Assembly: GCF_034424545.1 (NCBI RefSeq) | Contig: NZ_CP139971.1 | Span: forward strand, 1 to 64,000 | Direction of reading: 5' to 3' | Source of the DNA: Trinickia caryophylli | Lineage (GTDB): Bacteria; Pseudomonadota; Gammaproteobacteria; Burkholderiales; Burkholderiaceae | Length of the DNA: 64,000 nt | Part shown: positions 44,769 to 55,038 of the stretch, one piece after another | Layout of the letters: each line of letters starts with the position of its first letter | Numbering within the stretch: position 1 is the stretch's first letter | Program-made: the position numbers and the translations under genes | Notes under the pieces: model-generated | What the model was told of the DNA's origin: nothing | Database searches by the model: none | What the model saw: the letters and a program-made list of their open reading frames with translations, nothing else

Positions 44769-45886
44769 ACGATGCTTACGATGCCCGTGCCACTTCGCGG
44801 GCCGAGCTTCCGAAGCCCTATCCGTTCAGCGCGCTGATCGGGCAGGAGCCCCTGCAGCAAGCGCTCCTGCTCGCGGCCATCGATCCCGGCATCGGCGGCG
44901 TGCTCGTGAGCGGCCCGCGCGGCACGGCGAAGTCGACCGCGGCGCGCGCGCTGGCCGAACTGCTGGCCGAGGGGCGATTCGTCACGCTGCCGCTCGGCGC
45001 GAGCGAGGAGCGGCTCGTCGGGACGCTCGACCTCGACGAAGTGCTGCGCGGCGGCACGGTGCGCTTTTCGCCTGGACTGCTGGCGCAGGCACACGAAGGC
45101 GTACTTTACGTCGATGAGGTGAACCTGCTGACCGACGCGCTCGTCGATGCTCTGCTCGACGCCGCGGCGAGCGGCGTCAACGTCGTCGAGCGCGACGGCG
45201 TTTCGCATCGCCATGAGGCGCGCTTCGTCCTGATCGGCACGATGAACCCGGAAGAGGGCGAACTGCGTCCGCAATTGCTCGATCGATTCGGCATGATGGT
45301 CGAACTCGCCAATTGCTTCGATCCGCTCGTGCGTCAGCGCATCGTCAAGGCACGGCTCGCGTTCGATGCGGACCCCGACGCGTTTCGTGCCGCTTGCGCG
45401 AGCGAGCAGCAGGCGCTCGCCAAACGGATCGAGCGTGCCCGCGCCGCGTTGTCGAGCCTTGCATTCGGCGACGACGTCCATGCGCGGGTCAGCACGCATT
45501 GCATCGAGGCGGCTGTCGATGGTCTGCGCGCCGATCTCGTCATGCTGCGTGCGGCGCGCGCGCTGGCGGCATTCGAGGGAGCGGAGTCGATTACGACCGC
45601 GCACGTCGATCGCGTGGCCGAAGCGGTGCTGCGGCACCGACGGCGCGAGCAGCCCGAGGCGCCGGCACAGGAGCCCGCACCGTCGCGGGCGTCCGACGAT
45701 CGTGCCGCATCGGCCGATCGCGAGCGAAAGGAGGAAAGGAGGCCCGGCGAGCGCGACTCCGGGCGCACGGGCGCGAGCGGCGCCGGACAGGATGGCACCG
45801 GTGACGATTGGGGCTATCTGCCGCCCGAGCCGGTCGGCATCGCAGCTGTCAAGAACGTCGTACCCTTCGACGCAAAAAAACGCTGA
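44765..45886 (+). CDS. Magnesium-chelatase-type AAA ATPase subunit (ChlI/BchI-like), cobaltochelatase partner
   Basis: This 373-residue AAA+ ATPase has the Walker A GPRGTAKSTAARALAELL (about residues 40-57), Walker B VLYVDEVNLLTD and sensor/arginine-finger regions LIGTMNPEEGELRPQLLDRFG. It ends with a charged low-complexity tail (about residues 290-350). In organisms lacking CobS/CobT, this ChlI-like protein and the VWA protein next to it are taken to drive CobN. The gene position directly behind cobN supports that. Confidence 0.9.
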   Translation: MNDAYDARATSRAELPKPYPFSALIGQEPLQQALLLAAIDPGIGGVLVSGPRGTAKSTAARALAELLAEGRFVTLPLGASEERLVGTLDLDEVLRGGTVRFSPGLLAQAHEGVLYVDEVNLLTDALVDALLDAAASGVNVVERDGVSHRHEARFVLIGTMNPEEGELRPQLLDRFGMMVELANCFDPLVRQRIVKARLAFDADPDAFRAACASEQQALAKRIERARAALSSLAFGDDVHARVSTHCIEAAVDGLRADLVMLRAARALAAFEGAESITTAHVDRVAEAVLRHRRREQPEAPAQEPAPSRASDDRAASADRERKEERRPGERDSGRTGASGAGQDGTGDDWGYLPPEPVGIAAVKNVVPFDAKKR

Positions 45887-45975
45887 GCCATCGAAAGGGC
45901 ACCGCCGCTCCCGCACCGAGCGGTTTTCGATGGCGACGGGGGGCCGATTCATTCGCGCGGCGCGCGCCGGCTGGC

Positions 45976-46575
45976 ATGCCTTCGGCGCGCATTGCATGGC
46001 TGCCGACGCTTGCCCGCAAGCGCGACAAACCATTGTCGGCCGGGCATCTGCGCTTTGCCGCGATGGAATCGCGCGCGGGCGTGTTGCACTGCTTCCTGCT
46101 CGATTGCTCCGCATCGATGCTGGGCGACGAAGGGCTGAAGACCGCGAAAGGTCTGCTGCTCGCCTCTTTCGATCGCGCGGCGGCGCTGCGCGAGCAAGCT
46201 GCGCTCATATGCTTCGGCGGGGCAGGCACTGCGCTGCGTTTCGGCCCTGCCGTGCCCCGCTGGTGGAACGAACGCTGGCTGCGTCCGATCGGTGCGGGCG
46301 GCGGCACACCGTTTTCGCGCGGCATTGCCGCCGCCTCGCAACTGCTCGAGCGCGCGCGGGCTCGGCAGCCTCAGCTGCAATGCGTCCTCTGGATCTTCAC
46401 GGACGGCCGCAGCAGCGAGCAACCCGTACGGCCGAAGTCGGCCGATCGCATCGTTTTCGTAGACTGCGAGCGCGGGCGGCTGAGGCTCGAACGCTGCCGG
46501 ACGCTCGCCGCTGCGTGGGGGGCCGAATGCGTGGGCGTCGACGAAATAATCGGTGCGCCATCCGCATCGTACTGA
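45976..46575 (+). CDS. VWA-domain protein (ChlD/CobT-like), cobaltochelatase partner
   Basis: This von Willebrand factor A domain protein of about 199 residues or more has the MIDAS motif LHCFLLDCSASM (DxSxS), FGGAGTALRF and WIFTDGRSSEQP. It resembles the C-terminal part of magnesium-chelatase D subunit. The start is uncertain: the in-frame sequence is open from 45808 and similar residues run from about 45885, but no good ATG or GTG lies there. It forms an operon with cobN and the ChlI-like gene. Confidence 0.8.
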   Translation: MPSARIAWLPTLARKRDKPLSAGHLRFAAMESRAGVLHCFLLDCSASMLGDEGLKTAKGLLLASFDRAAALREQAALICFGGAGTALRFGPAVPRWWNERWLRPIGAGGGTPFSRGIAAASQLLERARARQPQLQCVLWIFTDGRSSEQPVRPKSADRIVFVDCERGRLRLERCRTLAAAWGAECVGVDEIIGAPSASY

Positions 46576-46787
46576 GCCGCCTGCGGCGACTCCGATATTC
46601 GAGCCTGCGGTGACCACGCGCGATCGCTTCAGGCTCGCAAGCTCAACGAGATGCCCCACCACCCAAAGCCATAGCCGCACCCTGCGCGGCGTCGGGCTGC
46701 GCAGGACCTGCTATCTGGCCGATAAGGGCACGTTGATCGCGAAATCGAAGGCGCGCACCCGGCTTGCGACGGACGCGATCCGATCGT

Positions 46788-48626
46788 TCAAGGCCGGTCT
46801 CCGTAGCTGCGCGGCGTGTAGATCCACTCGCCGTGCGGTCCTCCCGGAACGCCGCGCGTCGTCGACGATCCGACGATCACGGTCGTACGCATATCGACCT
46901 GATCCGAGCGCAGTTCGCCGAGCGTGGTCGTGGTAATCGCCGCGCCGGGGCGGCCGACGTCGCGGCCGAGCACCACGCGCGTATGCGGCTCGCGGTGCGC
47001 ACGCACGATTGCGAGCGCGCGATCGAGCTGCCACGGGCGCGCGCGTGAAATCGGGTTGTAAAACGCCATGACGAGATCCGCCTGTGCGGCATGGCGCAAC
47101 CGATCTTCGATCACGGCCCACGGCTTCAAATTGTCCGACAACGACAACACGCAGAAGTCATGGCCGAGCGGCGCACCGGCTTCGGCGGCGGTCGCCATCG
47201 CGGCGGAGATCCCGGGCAGGATGCGCAATTCCACCGCGTGCCAATGCGGGTTGTCCGAGGCGTCGAGCGCTTCGAGCACGGCGGCTGCCATGGCAAAGAT
47301 GCCCGGGTCGCCCGACGAGACGACCGCCACTGTCCGCCCTTCGCTCGCGAGCGCAAACGCATGCCGCGCGCGCTGCAGCTCTTCGCGGTTGTCGCTCGCG
47401 TGTACGCGCTGATCGTCGCGAAACGGGCCGGCCATTCTGACGTAGGTTTCATAGCCGAGTACGTCGTTGGCTTCGGTTAGTGCGGCTCGTGCCGCAGGCG
47501 CCATCAGTTCCGTGCTGCCAGGGCCCAGCCCGACGACATAGAGCCGGCCGCGTGCCTGCCCGAGCGTTGCAACATCGATGGGTTTCCCAGCGACACCAAG
47601 CGCGATATCGTCGCAAGGCGCCAGTGCTTCGTGAGGCTGATGCAAAGCGGCCGCAAGCAGCCATGAAGCGGGCCATCCGTTTGCCCCGCTTTCGTTTTCG
47701 GCGTGGCCGGCATGCGCCGCGCTGTTCGAGTTCACCGAATTTGACGGAAGGTCCGCGCCGGATCCCGGCGCACTGTCGCCACCGCTGGACTCGCCCGTGA
47801 CCGCCGCGAATCGCAGCGGCACGCCCAGTGCTCTCGCTGCTTCTGCCAACGCCGGGTCGGACATCGCCCACATCGGCGCAAGCACGGCCGCGAGCGAGAG
47901 CGGGGCCAGACCGGATTCACGCAACGCCTGACGGATGCGTGCCGCGATCGATAGCTCATCGGATGCCGCCCGCTGGGGGCAGACCGCCGCAACGACACTG
48001 CGCGGATGAATCACGAGTTCGTCGGCGCGCTCCGCCGAGGTTTGCGGCGTGATGCGAATCGTGTGCGCCGCAGACGGATCGCGTGGCAGCGTCGCATCGT
48101 CGAGCCACGGCGCTTCGCCTTCGATGCGCGTGGCGTGGCCCGCCAGCAGATCGGACACGAAGCGCTTGCCCTGCTCGAGGCTGGCCAGCGCGTAGCCCTG
48201 CGGTGGGCTGAGCAGGCAGGTGCCGAAGCGCAACTCGCCGCTCGTCGTGATGGCGGGTGCCACGTCGAGCGCGCGTGCGATCTCGCGCGCCATCGCATTG
48301 ACGCCGGCCAGCCCGCCGAGCAACGGCACGACGGCGCTGCCATCTTCCGCTACGGCGAGCACGGGCGGTTCCATGCCCTTGTTGGCGAGCATCGGCGCAA
48401 CACACCGAATCACGATACCGGCCGCGCAAAGCGCGACGATCGGCGTGCCGCTCGCGTAGAGCGCGCGCAGATGCGCGCCGAGTTCGGCGAACGCGACGTC
48501 GGCCTCGACACGCGATTGCAGGCCGTGCACTTGTGCGCCCGCACAGGCCGCCTGAAGCCGGCGCGCGGTCGCCAGCGCGCTCGGCGCGAGCACGACGATG
48601 GCGGGTGCGCGCGTCATGCCTGCCAT
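46788..48626 (-). CDS. cobJ: CbiG-CobJ fusion (cobalt-precorrin-5A hydrolase / precorrin-3B C17-methyltransferase)
   Basis: This 612-residue protein has an N-terminal CbiG-like domain (about residues 10-280, with [20 protein letters not shown] and [17 protein letters not shown]), then a Ser/Asn-rich linker (about 290-330) and a C-terminal tetrapyrrole methylase of the CobJ type ([19 protein letters not shown] about residue 372, [32 protein letters not shown]). CobJ methylates C17 with ring contraction; CbiG opens the lactone. The start may be the ATG at 48617, which overlaps the cobI stop as ATGA. Confidence 0.93.
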   Translation of the reverse strand: MAGMTRAPAIVVLAPSALATARRLQAACAGAQVHGLQSRVEADVAFAELGAHLRALYASGTPIVALCAAGIVIRCVAPMLANKGMEPPVLAVAEDGSAVVPLLGGLAGVNAMAREIARALDVAPAITTSGELRFGTCLLSPPQGYALASLEQGKRFVSDLLAGHATRIEGEAPWLDDATLPRDPSAAHTIRITPQTSAERADELVIHPRSVVAAVCPQRAASDELSIAARIRQALRESGLAPLSLAAVLAPMWAMSDPALAEAARALGVPLRFAAVTGESSGGDSAPGSGADLPSNSVNSNSAAHAGHAENESGANGWPASWLLAAALHQPHEALAPCDDIALGVAGKPIDVATLGQARGRLYVVGLGPGSTELMAPAARAALTEANDVLGYETYVRMAGPFRDDQRVHASDNREELQRARHAFALASEGRTVAVVSSGDPGIFAMAAAVLEALDASDNPHWHAVELRILPGISAAMATAAEAGAPLGHDFCVLSLSDNLKPWAVIEDRLRHAAQADLVMAFYNPISRARPWQLDRALAIVRAHREPHTRVVLGRDVGRPGAAITTTTLGELRSDQVDMRTTVIVGSSTTRGVPGGPHGEWIYTPRSYGDRP

Positions 48627-49345
48627 TTTTCCCCCGGCACGACGAGCAGCGAGAAGTAGGGCGATGCCATCGGGTCGACTTCAGCGAGCGGCACGATGCG
48701 TTGGTTGGCCATCGTCGCGCGCTCGACGTAGAGCGCGCGATGCGAGAGGCCAAGCTCGACGAGCACGCGCCGCACCTTGTCGAAATTGCGGCCGAGTTTC
48801 ATGACGACGGCGGCATCGGCCTCGGCGAGACGCCGCCGCAATTCGTCTTCCGGCAATACGCCCGAAAGCACCGACAAGCTCTGGTTGCGATAGACGAGCG
48901 GCGCGCCGAGCACGGCCGTGCCGCCGAGCATCGAGCAGACGCCGGGCACGACTTCCACGTCGAAGCGTTCGGCGAGTCGATCGTGCAAATACATATAGGA
49001 CCCGTAGAAGAACGGGTCGCCCTCGCAGATCACGGCCACGTCGCGCCCGCTCTCGAGATGCCCGGCCACGGCGGCGGACGCCGTGTCGTAGAAGTCGGCG
49101 ATGATCGCTTCGTAGCAAAGCGGCGGTTCGAGCGCTTCGGTCGTCACCGGATAGACGAGCGGCACGCGCGTCTGTTCATCGCCGAGATAGCCTTCGACGA
49201 TGCTGAACGCGTTGCCCTTTTTCCCCTTCGCCACGAAATAAGCGACGACAGGTGCCGCCCGCAGCAACCGCAGCGCCTTGAGCGTCAGCAGTTCCGGATC
49301 GCCGGGGCCCACGCCGATTCCATAAAGGCGGCCGCGCGTCGTCAT
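48614..49345 (-). CDS. cobI: Precorrin-2 C20-methyltransferase (CobI)
   Basis: This 243-residue SAM-dependent tetrapyrrole methylase begins [20 protein letters not shown]. It has the second family motif [17 protein letters not shown] and the central [14 protein letters not shown]. It methylates C20 of precorrin-2. The ATG at 49345 overlaps the cobH stop (ATGA). Confidence 0.95.
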   Translation of the reverse strand: MTTRGRLYGIGVGPGDPELLTLKALRLLRAAPVVAYFVAKGKKGNAFSIVEGYLGDEQTRVPLVYPVTTEALEPPLCYEAIIADFYDTASAAVAGHLESGRDVAVICEGDPFFYGSYMYLHDRLAERFDVEVVPGVCSMLGGTAVLGAPLVYRNQSLSVLSGVLPEDELRRRLAEADAAVVMKLGRNFDKVRRVLVELGLSHRALYVERATMANQRIVPLAEVDPMASPYFSLLVVPGEKWQA

Positions 49346-49968
49346 TCCGCCTCCGATGCGAGCGCGTTGACGGCGGCGGCGGCCATCGCACTGCCGCCGC
49401 GCCGGCCCTGCACGGCGACGAACGGCACGCCCCGGCTGTCTGTCGCGAGCATCGCTTTCGATTCGGCCGCGCCGACGAAGCCGACCGCGAAGCCCAGTAT
49501 CAGCGCGGGCCGCGGTGCCCCGGCATCGAGCATTTCGAGCAGGCGAAAGAGTGCGGTGGGCGCGTTGCCGATCGCCACCACGCTGCCGGCGAGATGTGGG
49601 TGCCACAGTTCGAGCGCCGCGGCCGAGCGGGTATTGCCGAGCGAGCGCGCAAGATCGGGCACCGAGGGGTCGCCGAGCGTGCAGACGACGGGATTGTCGG
49701 CCGGCAGCCGCGCGCGGGTGATGCCGTCGGCAACCATGCGCGCGTCGCAGAGAATCGGTGCGCCGTGCGCCAGCGCCTCGCGCCCGGCCACACCCGCGCC
49801 TTCCGAAAAACGCAGATCGGCGACGATATCGGTCATGCCGCAGGCATGGATCACGCGGACGGCGAGTTTCTCGAGGTCGGCGGGAATGAGAGAAAGATCG
49901 GCTTCGGCGCGAATCGTTGCGAACGATTCGCGATAGATCGCCTGGCCGTCGCGGAGATAGTCAAGCAT
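49342..49968 (-). CDS. cobH: Precorrin-8X methylmutase (CobH)
   Basis: This 208-residue protein carries the CobH/CbiC signature: a central [14 protein letters not shown] with the catalytic His, [28 protein letters not shown] and [17 protein letters not shown]. It moves the methyl group from C11 to C12, making hydrogenobyrinic acid. It starts inside the 3' end of cobG (8-bp overlap). Confidence 0.95.
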   Translation of the reverse strand: MLDYLRDGQAIYRESFATIRAEADLSLIPADLEKLAVRVIHACGMTDIVADLRFSEGAGVAGREALAHGAPILCDARMVADGITRARLPADNPVVCTLGDPSVPDLARSLGNTRSAAALELWHPHLAGSVVAIGNAPTALFRLLEMLDAGAPRPALILGFAVGFVGAAESKAMLATDSRGVPFVAVQGRRGGSAMAAAAVNALASEAE

Positions 49969-51514
49969 GGTTCGGATGAGGTTGGTCCGCCGCGCGCAGG
50001 CGATCGGCGGCTTCGTCTATGGTCAGATGCGAGGCGATGCGCGTGCCGAAGCGGTGCGCGCAATCGGCGCCGCCGCGATGCGGGGCGGCGGGCGATGCGT
50101 CTTCGCGCCGGTGAAGGTCGTAGCGCCCGGGCGCGACTGCGAGCAGCGTGTAGGGCGCGCAATGTGCCGCGGCGCAGGAGCGAATACAGCCGGTCAGATG
50201 GACGTGCACGCTTGCGGGCAGCGATCGCGCGAGCGAAAGCGCATCCGCTTTCGTATCGGCAAGGCTCTTGGCGCAACCGCTCGAGCCGGCACAGGCGATC
50301 AGGCGCGCAAGCGGATGCCCTGCGTCGCGTATGAAGCCGAGCGTATCGAGGCCCGTTTCGAGGGGAGGTACCGCCTGCTCCGCAATGTCGGGCAAGAGAA
50401 CCCCTTGCCATGGGGTGATGCGCAGCGTGCCGTTACCATGCACGCTCGCGAGCTGCGCGAGCGCATGCAGCGTCGAGGAGTCGATCCGGCCTAACGGCGG
50501 CTGGCCGCCGACGTACCAGCGGCCGGCCTGCTTTTGCCGATGAGTGCCGAAACGCAGCGACGCATCGGCGCGATCGCGTCGCCATGCGGAGATATCGACA
50601 CCGCGGCGCAGCGGCCCGTCGAAGCGCAGCGCGAGACGATGCAGCACGGCGTCGAGGCCATGCCGGTTCAGGACGTGGCGCATGCGCGTTTCGTCGGGGC
50701 CGGCCAGGTCCAGGAACGTGTGCAGCAACGCCCGAACAAATGCCGCGGCGTTCGCATGCGATACGGCACCGAGTGCGTAGTCCGCGGGCGTCGACGGCTG
50801 GCCGGCCAGACCGAATGCGTACAGCGGTTCGCCGGCGTCTGGCGGCATCGCGCAAAGCCAGACGTCGTGCGGATGGTCGACGGCCGCAAGGCGCTCGCCG
50901 CCGTCGAGCAGCACGGCAAACTTCGGCGAAAGCGAGGCAAAGCGCGGCTCGCTTTGGAGCAGAGCGAGAAGTTCGGCGGCGAGCGGCCTCGTGTCGACGA
51001 TCGACGCTTCGTCGCGCCCGGCAGTGGGGCTCGTCATCACGTTGCGTACGTCGTCGGCGGCGGCGAGGCGCGCACCGAGTCCTTCCTGGCCTTCGCCGCC
51101 TTCCGGGCCACGCTCGTCGGGCCCGGCGTGTGCGCCGGCAGTGCTCGTGCCGTCGGGCCGCAGCGGCCCGAGCCCGGCATCGAGCAAGCGCGCGACGAGT
51201 GCACGCTCCTGGCCGGGCCGCACGCCGCGCAACTGGAGATTGGCGCGATTCGTCAGTTCGATGACGCCCGACGCGTGCGCGCGCGCCGCATCGGCAACCG
51301 CCACGGCCTGCGCCGCGCTCAGTTCGCCGCCCGGCAGCTTGATGCGGCACAGTCCGCCATCGCGCGCCGCAACGATGCGTGCGAGCGCGGGGCAGGCCGA
51401 AGGCCGGACAATGAAAGACGGATCCTGGTTCAAGAGATCATGCGCGCGGCGCACCGTTGCGTCGCGCAGTGGCTCGGCCCGTCTCCCGGAGAGAAGGACG
51501 CGGCACCGGTTCAC
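49961..51514 (-). CDS. cobG: Precorrin-3B synthase (CobG)
   Basis: This nitrite/sulfite-reductase-like monooxygenase of about 517 residues contains the [4Fe-4S]/siroheme-type Cys set CAGSSGCAKS and LTGCIRSCAAAHC near the C-terminus. The duplicated ferredoxin-like halves are visible as GLCRIKLPGGELSAAQAVAVAD and GTLRITPWQGVLLPDI. It uses O2 to form precorrin-3B, so the route needs oxygen. The start is the GTG at 51514, just after the riboswitch; no in-frame ATG fits better. A Gly/Glu-rich insertion lies at about residues 130-165. Confidence 0.9.
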   Translation of the reverse strand: MNRCRVLLSGRRAEPLRDATVRRAHDLLNQDPSFIVRPSACPALARIVAARDGGLCRIKLPGGELSAAQAVAVADAARAHASGVIELTNRANLQLRGVRPGQERALVARLLDAGLGPLRPDGTSTAGAHAGPDERGPEGGEGQEGLGARLAAADDVRNVMTSPTAGRDEASIVDTRPLAAELLALLQSEPRFASLSPKFAVLLDGGERLAAVDHPHDVWLCAMPPDAGEPLYAFGLAGQPSTPADYALGAVSHANAAAFVRALLHTFLDLAGPDETRMRHVLNRHGLDAVLHRLALRFDGPLRRGVDISAWRRDRADASLRFGTHRQKQAGRWYVGGQPPLGRIDSSTLHALAQLASVHGNGTLRITPWQGVLLPDIAEQAVPPLETGLDTLGFIRDAGHPLARLIACAGSSGCAKSLADTKADALSLARSLPASVHVHLTGCIRSCAAAHCAPYTLLAVAPGRYDLHRREDASPAAPHRGGADCAHRFGTRIASHLTIDEAADRLRAADQPHPNHA

Positions 51515-51545
51515 CCCGCCCGGTATCGGCTTGCGCGAAAGTTTT

Positions 51546-51707
51546 GGCCGGCAGGTCTCCTGGCTTGCAGGTCGTCGACCGGCGCCGGCCTTCCCGGTCC
51601 GCCTCGAAGACGGCCAGTGGCGCATGAGGCGCGGACTCGCTGCATACAGTTGCGGGGGCAGCCACAGCTCGGCTGTGTTCCCTTTTCAGCCCCGAGGGGC
51701 ACCGGCG
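51546..51707 (-). ncRNA. Cobalamin (B12) riboswitch upstream of cobG
   Basis: Read on the minus strand: CGCCGGTGCC, GGGCTGAAAAGGGAA, CTGCCCCCGCAACTGTA, GCGCCACTGG and a 3' AAGCCAGGAGACCTGCCGGCC. This is a nearly consensus cobalamin element, including the B12 box GCCACTG. It lies 32 bp before the cobG start, so it should control cobG-cobH-cobI-cobJ, probably by masking translation start or termination. Confidence 0.95.
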
Positions 51708-51730
51708 AAGCGGTATTATGCCCCTTTTCG

Positions 51731-51757
51731 CGAACACGGCGAACACGGCGAACACGG
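51731..51757. repeat. 9-bp tandem repeat CGAACACGG x3
   Basis: Three perfect copies of CGAACACGG plus a partial fourth lie between the cobG riboswitch and cobL, in the divergent promoter region. Confidence 0.85.
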
Positions 51758-51837
51758 CGAAACGGCGCGCGTGCCGCGCACGCGTGTTTCGTGCGTGGAT
51801 ACGTAAAGTAAACAGACCCGATGCAAGGATGAATGCA

Positions 51838-53112
51838 ATGCCGGCCTGGCTTACGGTGGTAGGGATCGGCGAAGACGGATTTGGCGGGCTTGGCCGCGCG
51901 GCGCGCCGGGCGTTGCTCGATGCGTCGGTGATCGTGGGCGGCGAGCGCCATCTGGCGATGCTGCCGGCGCGGCTTCGCGCGCGGCGCGAGCGCTGGCCGC
52001 GGCCGTTCGACATTGCCCCGGTGCTCGCGCTGCGCGGCGCGCCGGTATGCGTGCTCGCAAGCGGCGATCCGATGCTTCACGGCGTGGGCGCCACGCTCGC
52101 ACGCGCACTGCCGCGCGAGGAATTCGCGGTGCTGCCGTCGGCCTCTTCGCCGTCGCTCGCGGCAGCCCGGCTCGGCTGGCCCTTGCAGGACGTGGCCGTC
52201 GTTTCGCTCGTCGGGCGGCCATTGGCCACGCTCAATGCGCATGTGCGCGATGGCGCGCGGCTTCTCGTGCTGAGCCGCGATGGCCATTCGCCGGCGGAAG
52301 TGGCGGATTTGCTGAACGCGCGCGGCTTCGGCGCCACAGCCATGCACGTGTTCGAGCATCTGGGCGGCCCGGCCGAGCGGTGGACCGAAACGACGGCGCA
52401 GGCGCGCGAACGCGCCGAGGTGGCGAGACTCAATCTCGTCGCGCTCGAGTGCCGCGTCGGCGGCGCGGCGTCGGCCGTTTCGCTGCCGCTTACGAGCGGC
52501 TTGCCCGATCAGGCATTTTTCAATGACGGCCAACTGACGAAGCGGGACGTGCGTGCGATCGCGCTCGCGCGTCTGGCACCGCTGCCGGGTGCGCTGTTGT
52601 GGGACGTCGGCGCCGGCTGCGGGTCGATCGGCATCGAATGGATGCGTGCGCATCCGAGCTGCCGCGCGATCGCGGTCGAGGCCGATCCCGCGCGGCAGGG
52701 CTTTATCGAGCGCAATCGCGATGCACTCGGGGTACCGGCGCTGGAGCTCGTCGCGGGCCACGCGCCCGAGGCGCTCGCTGCACTGCCCGAACCCGATGCC
52801 GTGTTCGTTGGCGGCGGCGTGACGACGCCGGGCGTGCTCGACGCCTGCTGGGAGAGGCTGCGCGCGGGTGGGCGGCTGGTCGCCAACGCCGTGACGCTCG
52901 AAGGGGAAGCCGCGCTCGTGGCGTGGCGCGCGCAACATGGCGGCACGCTGACCCGCATCGCGCTGGCGCACGCCCAGCCGCTCGGCGGATTCGAAACCTG
53001 GCGCCAGGCGTTGCCGGTCACGCTTTACGAGGTGACGAAGCCGTGCGAGCCGGCTCCTGTCCCGGCCCGTGCCAGCCACATGACGAACGACGATGCGCGA
53101 CGAGACGCCTGA
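51838..53112 (+). CDS. cobL: Precorrin-6Y C5,15-methyltransferase (decarboxylating) CobL
   Basis: This 424-residue bifunctional enzyme has an N-terminal CbiE-type tetrapyrrole methylase ([20 protein letters not shown]) and a C-terminal CbiT-type Rossmann methyltransferase ([17 protein letters not shown], motif I). It adds methyls at C5 and C15 and removes a carboxyl. The ATG at 51838 has AAGGA eight bases upstream; an ATG at 51829 is an alternative. It overlaps cbiD slightly (53093-53112). Confidence 0.95.
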   Translation: MPAWLTVVGIGEDGFGGLGRAARRALLDASVIVGGERHLAMLPARLRARRERWPRPFDIAPVLALRGAPVCVLASGDPMLHGVGATLARALPREEFAVLPSASSPSLAAARLGWPLQDVAVVSLVGRPLATLNAHVRDGARLLVLSRDGHSPAEVADLLNARGFGATAMHVFEHLGGPAERWTETTAQARERAEVARLNLVALECRVGGAASAVSLPLTSGLPDQAFFNDGQLTKRDVRAIALARLAPLPGALLWDVGAGCGSIGIEWMRAHPSCRAIAVEADPARQGFIERNRDALGVPALELVAGHAPEALAALPEPDAVFVGGGVTTPGVLDACWERLRAGGRLVANAVTLEGEAALVAWRAQHGGTLTRIALAHAQPLGGFETWRQALPVTLYEVTKPCEPAPVPARASHMTNDDARRDA

Positions 53113-54190
53113 GGAATCGCGCCCGCTGCGCAGCGGCTATACGACGGGCAGTTGTGCCACGGCCACTTCGCTCGCGGCTGCGCGACTTCTTCTGACGGGG
53201 GTGGCGAGCGACGTCGCCGAGATCGTGCTGCCGAAAGGGCAGCACGTGCCGATGGCGCTCGTGTTTTGCCGTTATGCGCAAGGCGATGTGCGCGCAGCCG
53301 AAGCGGGCACGGTCAAGGATGCCGGCGACGATCCCGATGTCACGCATGGCGCCGTCGTGTTCGCGCGCGTCGAGCTGAGCGCCGAGCCGGGCGTGCGCTT
53401 TCATGCCGGGGCGGGCGTGGGCACGGTGACGCGCGCCGGCCTCGTCGTGCCCGTGGGCGAGCCGGCGATCAACCCCGTGCCGCGGCGCATGATGACCGAG
53501 CATCTTGCCGAGCTTGCCGCCGAGCACGGTTATAGCGGCGGCTTCGAGGTGACGATCGGCGTGGAGGGGGGCGAGGCGCTCGCGCTGAAAACGATGAACC
53601 CGCGGCTCGGCATCGTCGGCGGACTCTCGATTCTCGGAACGACCGGTATCGTGCGGCCCTTCTCCTGCTCGGCTTATATCGCGTCGATCCATCAGGGCAT
53701 CGATGTGGCGCGTGCGAACGGCTATGCGCATCTCGCCGCCTGCACCGGCAACGCGAGCGAGGATGCGATGCGCGCGCGCTACGCGCTGCCCGATATCGCA
53801 CTGATCGAGATGGGCGACTTCGCCGGTGCCGTCCTCAAGTACATGCGCCGCGCGCCGGTGGCGCGCCTCAGCATTTGCGGCGGCTTCGGCAAGCTCAGCA
53901 AGCTGGCGGGCGGCCACCTCGATCTCCACAGCCGGCACTCGAGTATCGATTTGATCCAGCTCGCCGATTGGGTGGCCGGCGCCGGCGGCGATGAAGCGCT
54001 GCAGGCACGCATACGAGCCGCGAACACGAGCCAGCAGGCGCTCGCGATCGCGCGCGATACGGGCGTGCCCCTCGGCGACATCGTTTGCCGGCACGCACTC
54101 GACGTGGCGCGCGCGATCGTTCCGGCCGAAGTGGCACTGGAGACGTTCGCGATCGACCGGCAGGGCAACATCGTCGGAGAGGCGCAATGA
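53093..54190 (+). CDS. cbiD: Cobalt-precorrin-5B C1-methyltransferase (CbiD)
   Basis: This 365-residue protein has the CbiD signature [21 protein letters not shown] near the N-terminus, [42 protein letters not shown] and [27 protein letters not shown]. It methylates C1. CobF, its aerobic counterpart, is not seen here, so CbiD with CbiG probably replaces it. ATGA overlap with cobK. Confidence 0.95.
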   Translation: MRDETPEESRPLRSGYTTGSCATATSLAAARLLLTGVASDVAEIVLPKGQHVPMALVFCRYAQGDVRAAEAGTVKDAGDDPDVTHGAVVFARVELSAEPGVRFHAGAGVGTVTRAGLVVPVGEPAINPVPRRMMTEHLAELAAEHGYSGGFEVTIGVEGGEALALKTMNPRLGIVGGLSILGTTGIVRPFSCSAYIASIHQGIDVARANGYAHLAACTGNASEDAMRARYALPDIALIEMGDFAGAVLKYMRRAPVARLSICGGFGKLSKLAGGHLDLHSRHSSIDLIQLADWVAGAGGDEALQARIRAANTSQQALAIARDTGVPLGDIVCRHALDVARAIVPAEVALETFAIDRQGNIVGEAQ

Positions 54191-54924
54191 ATGCGTATGC
54201 CAGTAGGCGTGTCTTGCTGCTCGGGGGCACCGGCGACGCGCTGAAGATCGCGCGCACGCTGGGCCCGGGAGATGTCTACAGCCTCGCGGGGCTCGGGAAG
54301 GTACCCGACGATCTCGTCTGTGCCGTTCGCGTGGGGGGCTTCGGCGGCGCCGAGGGCCTTGCGCGCTATATCGTCGAAGCGGGCATCGGGCTGGTCGTCG
54401 ACGCGACTCATCCGTACGCGGCGCGGATCAGTGCGAACGCCGAGAGCGCCTGCCGTGCGGTGCGCGTACCGTACTGGGCACTGTTGCGCGCCGCATGGGA
54501 ACCGCGGCCCGGCGACGATTGGCGCTTCGTCGAAAACTGGCAGACGCTGGTGGAAGCGCTTGCGTGCCACGCCAGACCGCTTTTTACGCTGGGCCGCGAG
54601 CCCCTTGCGCATCTGGGCGAGATTCCCGTGCATCAGTATTGGGTCGTGCGGTGCCTCGATGCGCACGCCGGCAACGAGCGTGCGCATATCGTCGACGCGC
54701 GCGGCCCGTTCTCGATCGAGGACGAACGGGCGCTCTTCGATGCCTGGCGCATCGACGCGGTGGTCAGCAAGAACAGCGGCGGCAAGGCCACCGAAGCCAA
54801 ACTGGAGGTTGCCCGTGAGCGAGGTTTGCCGGTGATCATGCTGCGGCGACCGGCGCTGCCGGCGGCCGATCGGGCATTCTACGATCCGGTAGCCGTCGTC
54901 GAAGCGATCCGTTCGTCCGACTGA
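54187..54924 (+). CDS. cobK: Precorrin-6A reductase (CobK/CbiJ)
   Basis: This 245-residue NAD(P)H-dependent reductase starts [19 protein letters not shown] with the nucleotide-binding glycine motif, and has [23 protein letters not shown] and a C-terminal [31 protein letters not shown], all typical of CbiJ/CobK. It reduces precorrin-6A. It follows cbiD by ATGA. Confidence 0.94.
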   Translation: MNAYASRRVLLLGGTGDALKIARTLGPGDVYSLAGLGKVPDDLVCAVRVGGFGGAEGLARYIVEAGIGLVVDATHPYAARISANAESACRAVRVPYWALLRAAWEPRPGDDWRFVENWQTLVEALACHARPLFTLGREPLAHLGEIPVHQYWVVRCLDAHAGNERAHIVDARGPFSIEDERALFDAWRIDAVVSKNSGGKATEAKLEVARERGLPVIMLRRPALPAADRAFYDPVAVVEAIRSSD

Positions 54925-54967
54925 CTGGGTTTGCCGCCGTGGGCGGCGCGCGGACATGAAGCGGTCG

Positions 54968-55012
54968 GAACGGTTGAAGCGGTTGGAGCGGTTGAAGCGG
55001 TTAAAGCGGTCG
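54968..55012. repeat. 9-bp degenerate tandem repeat x5
   Basis: Units GAACGGTTG, AAGCGGTTG, GAGCGGTTG, AAGCGGTTA and AAGCGGTCG lie between cobK and cobM. Confidence 0.85.
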
Positions 55013-55038
55013 TTCGTCAAAGGCAGGCGGAGTTATTC

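Noticed and set aside
51731..55012. A CRISPR-like array
   Set aside because: The repeats are 9-bp, directly tandem and without spacers, so they are simple tandem repeats and not CRISPR.
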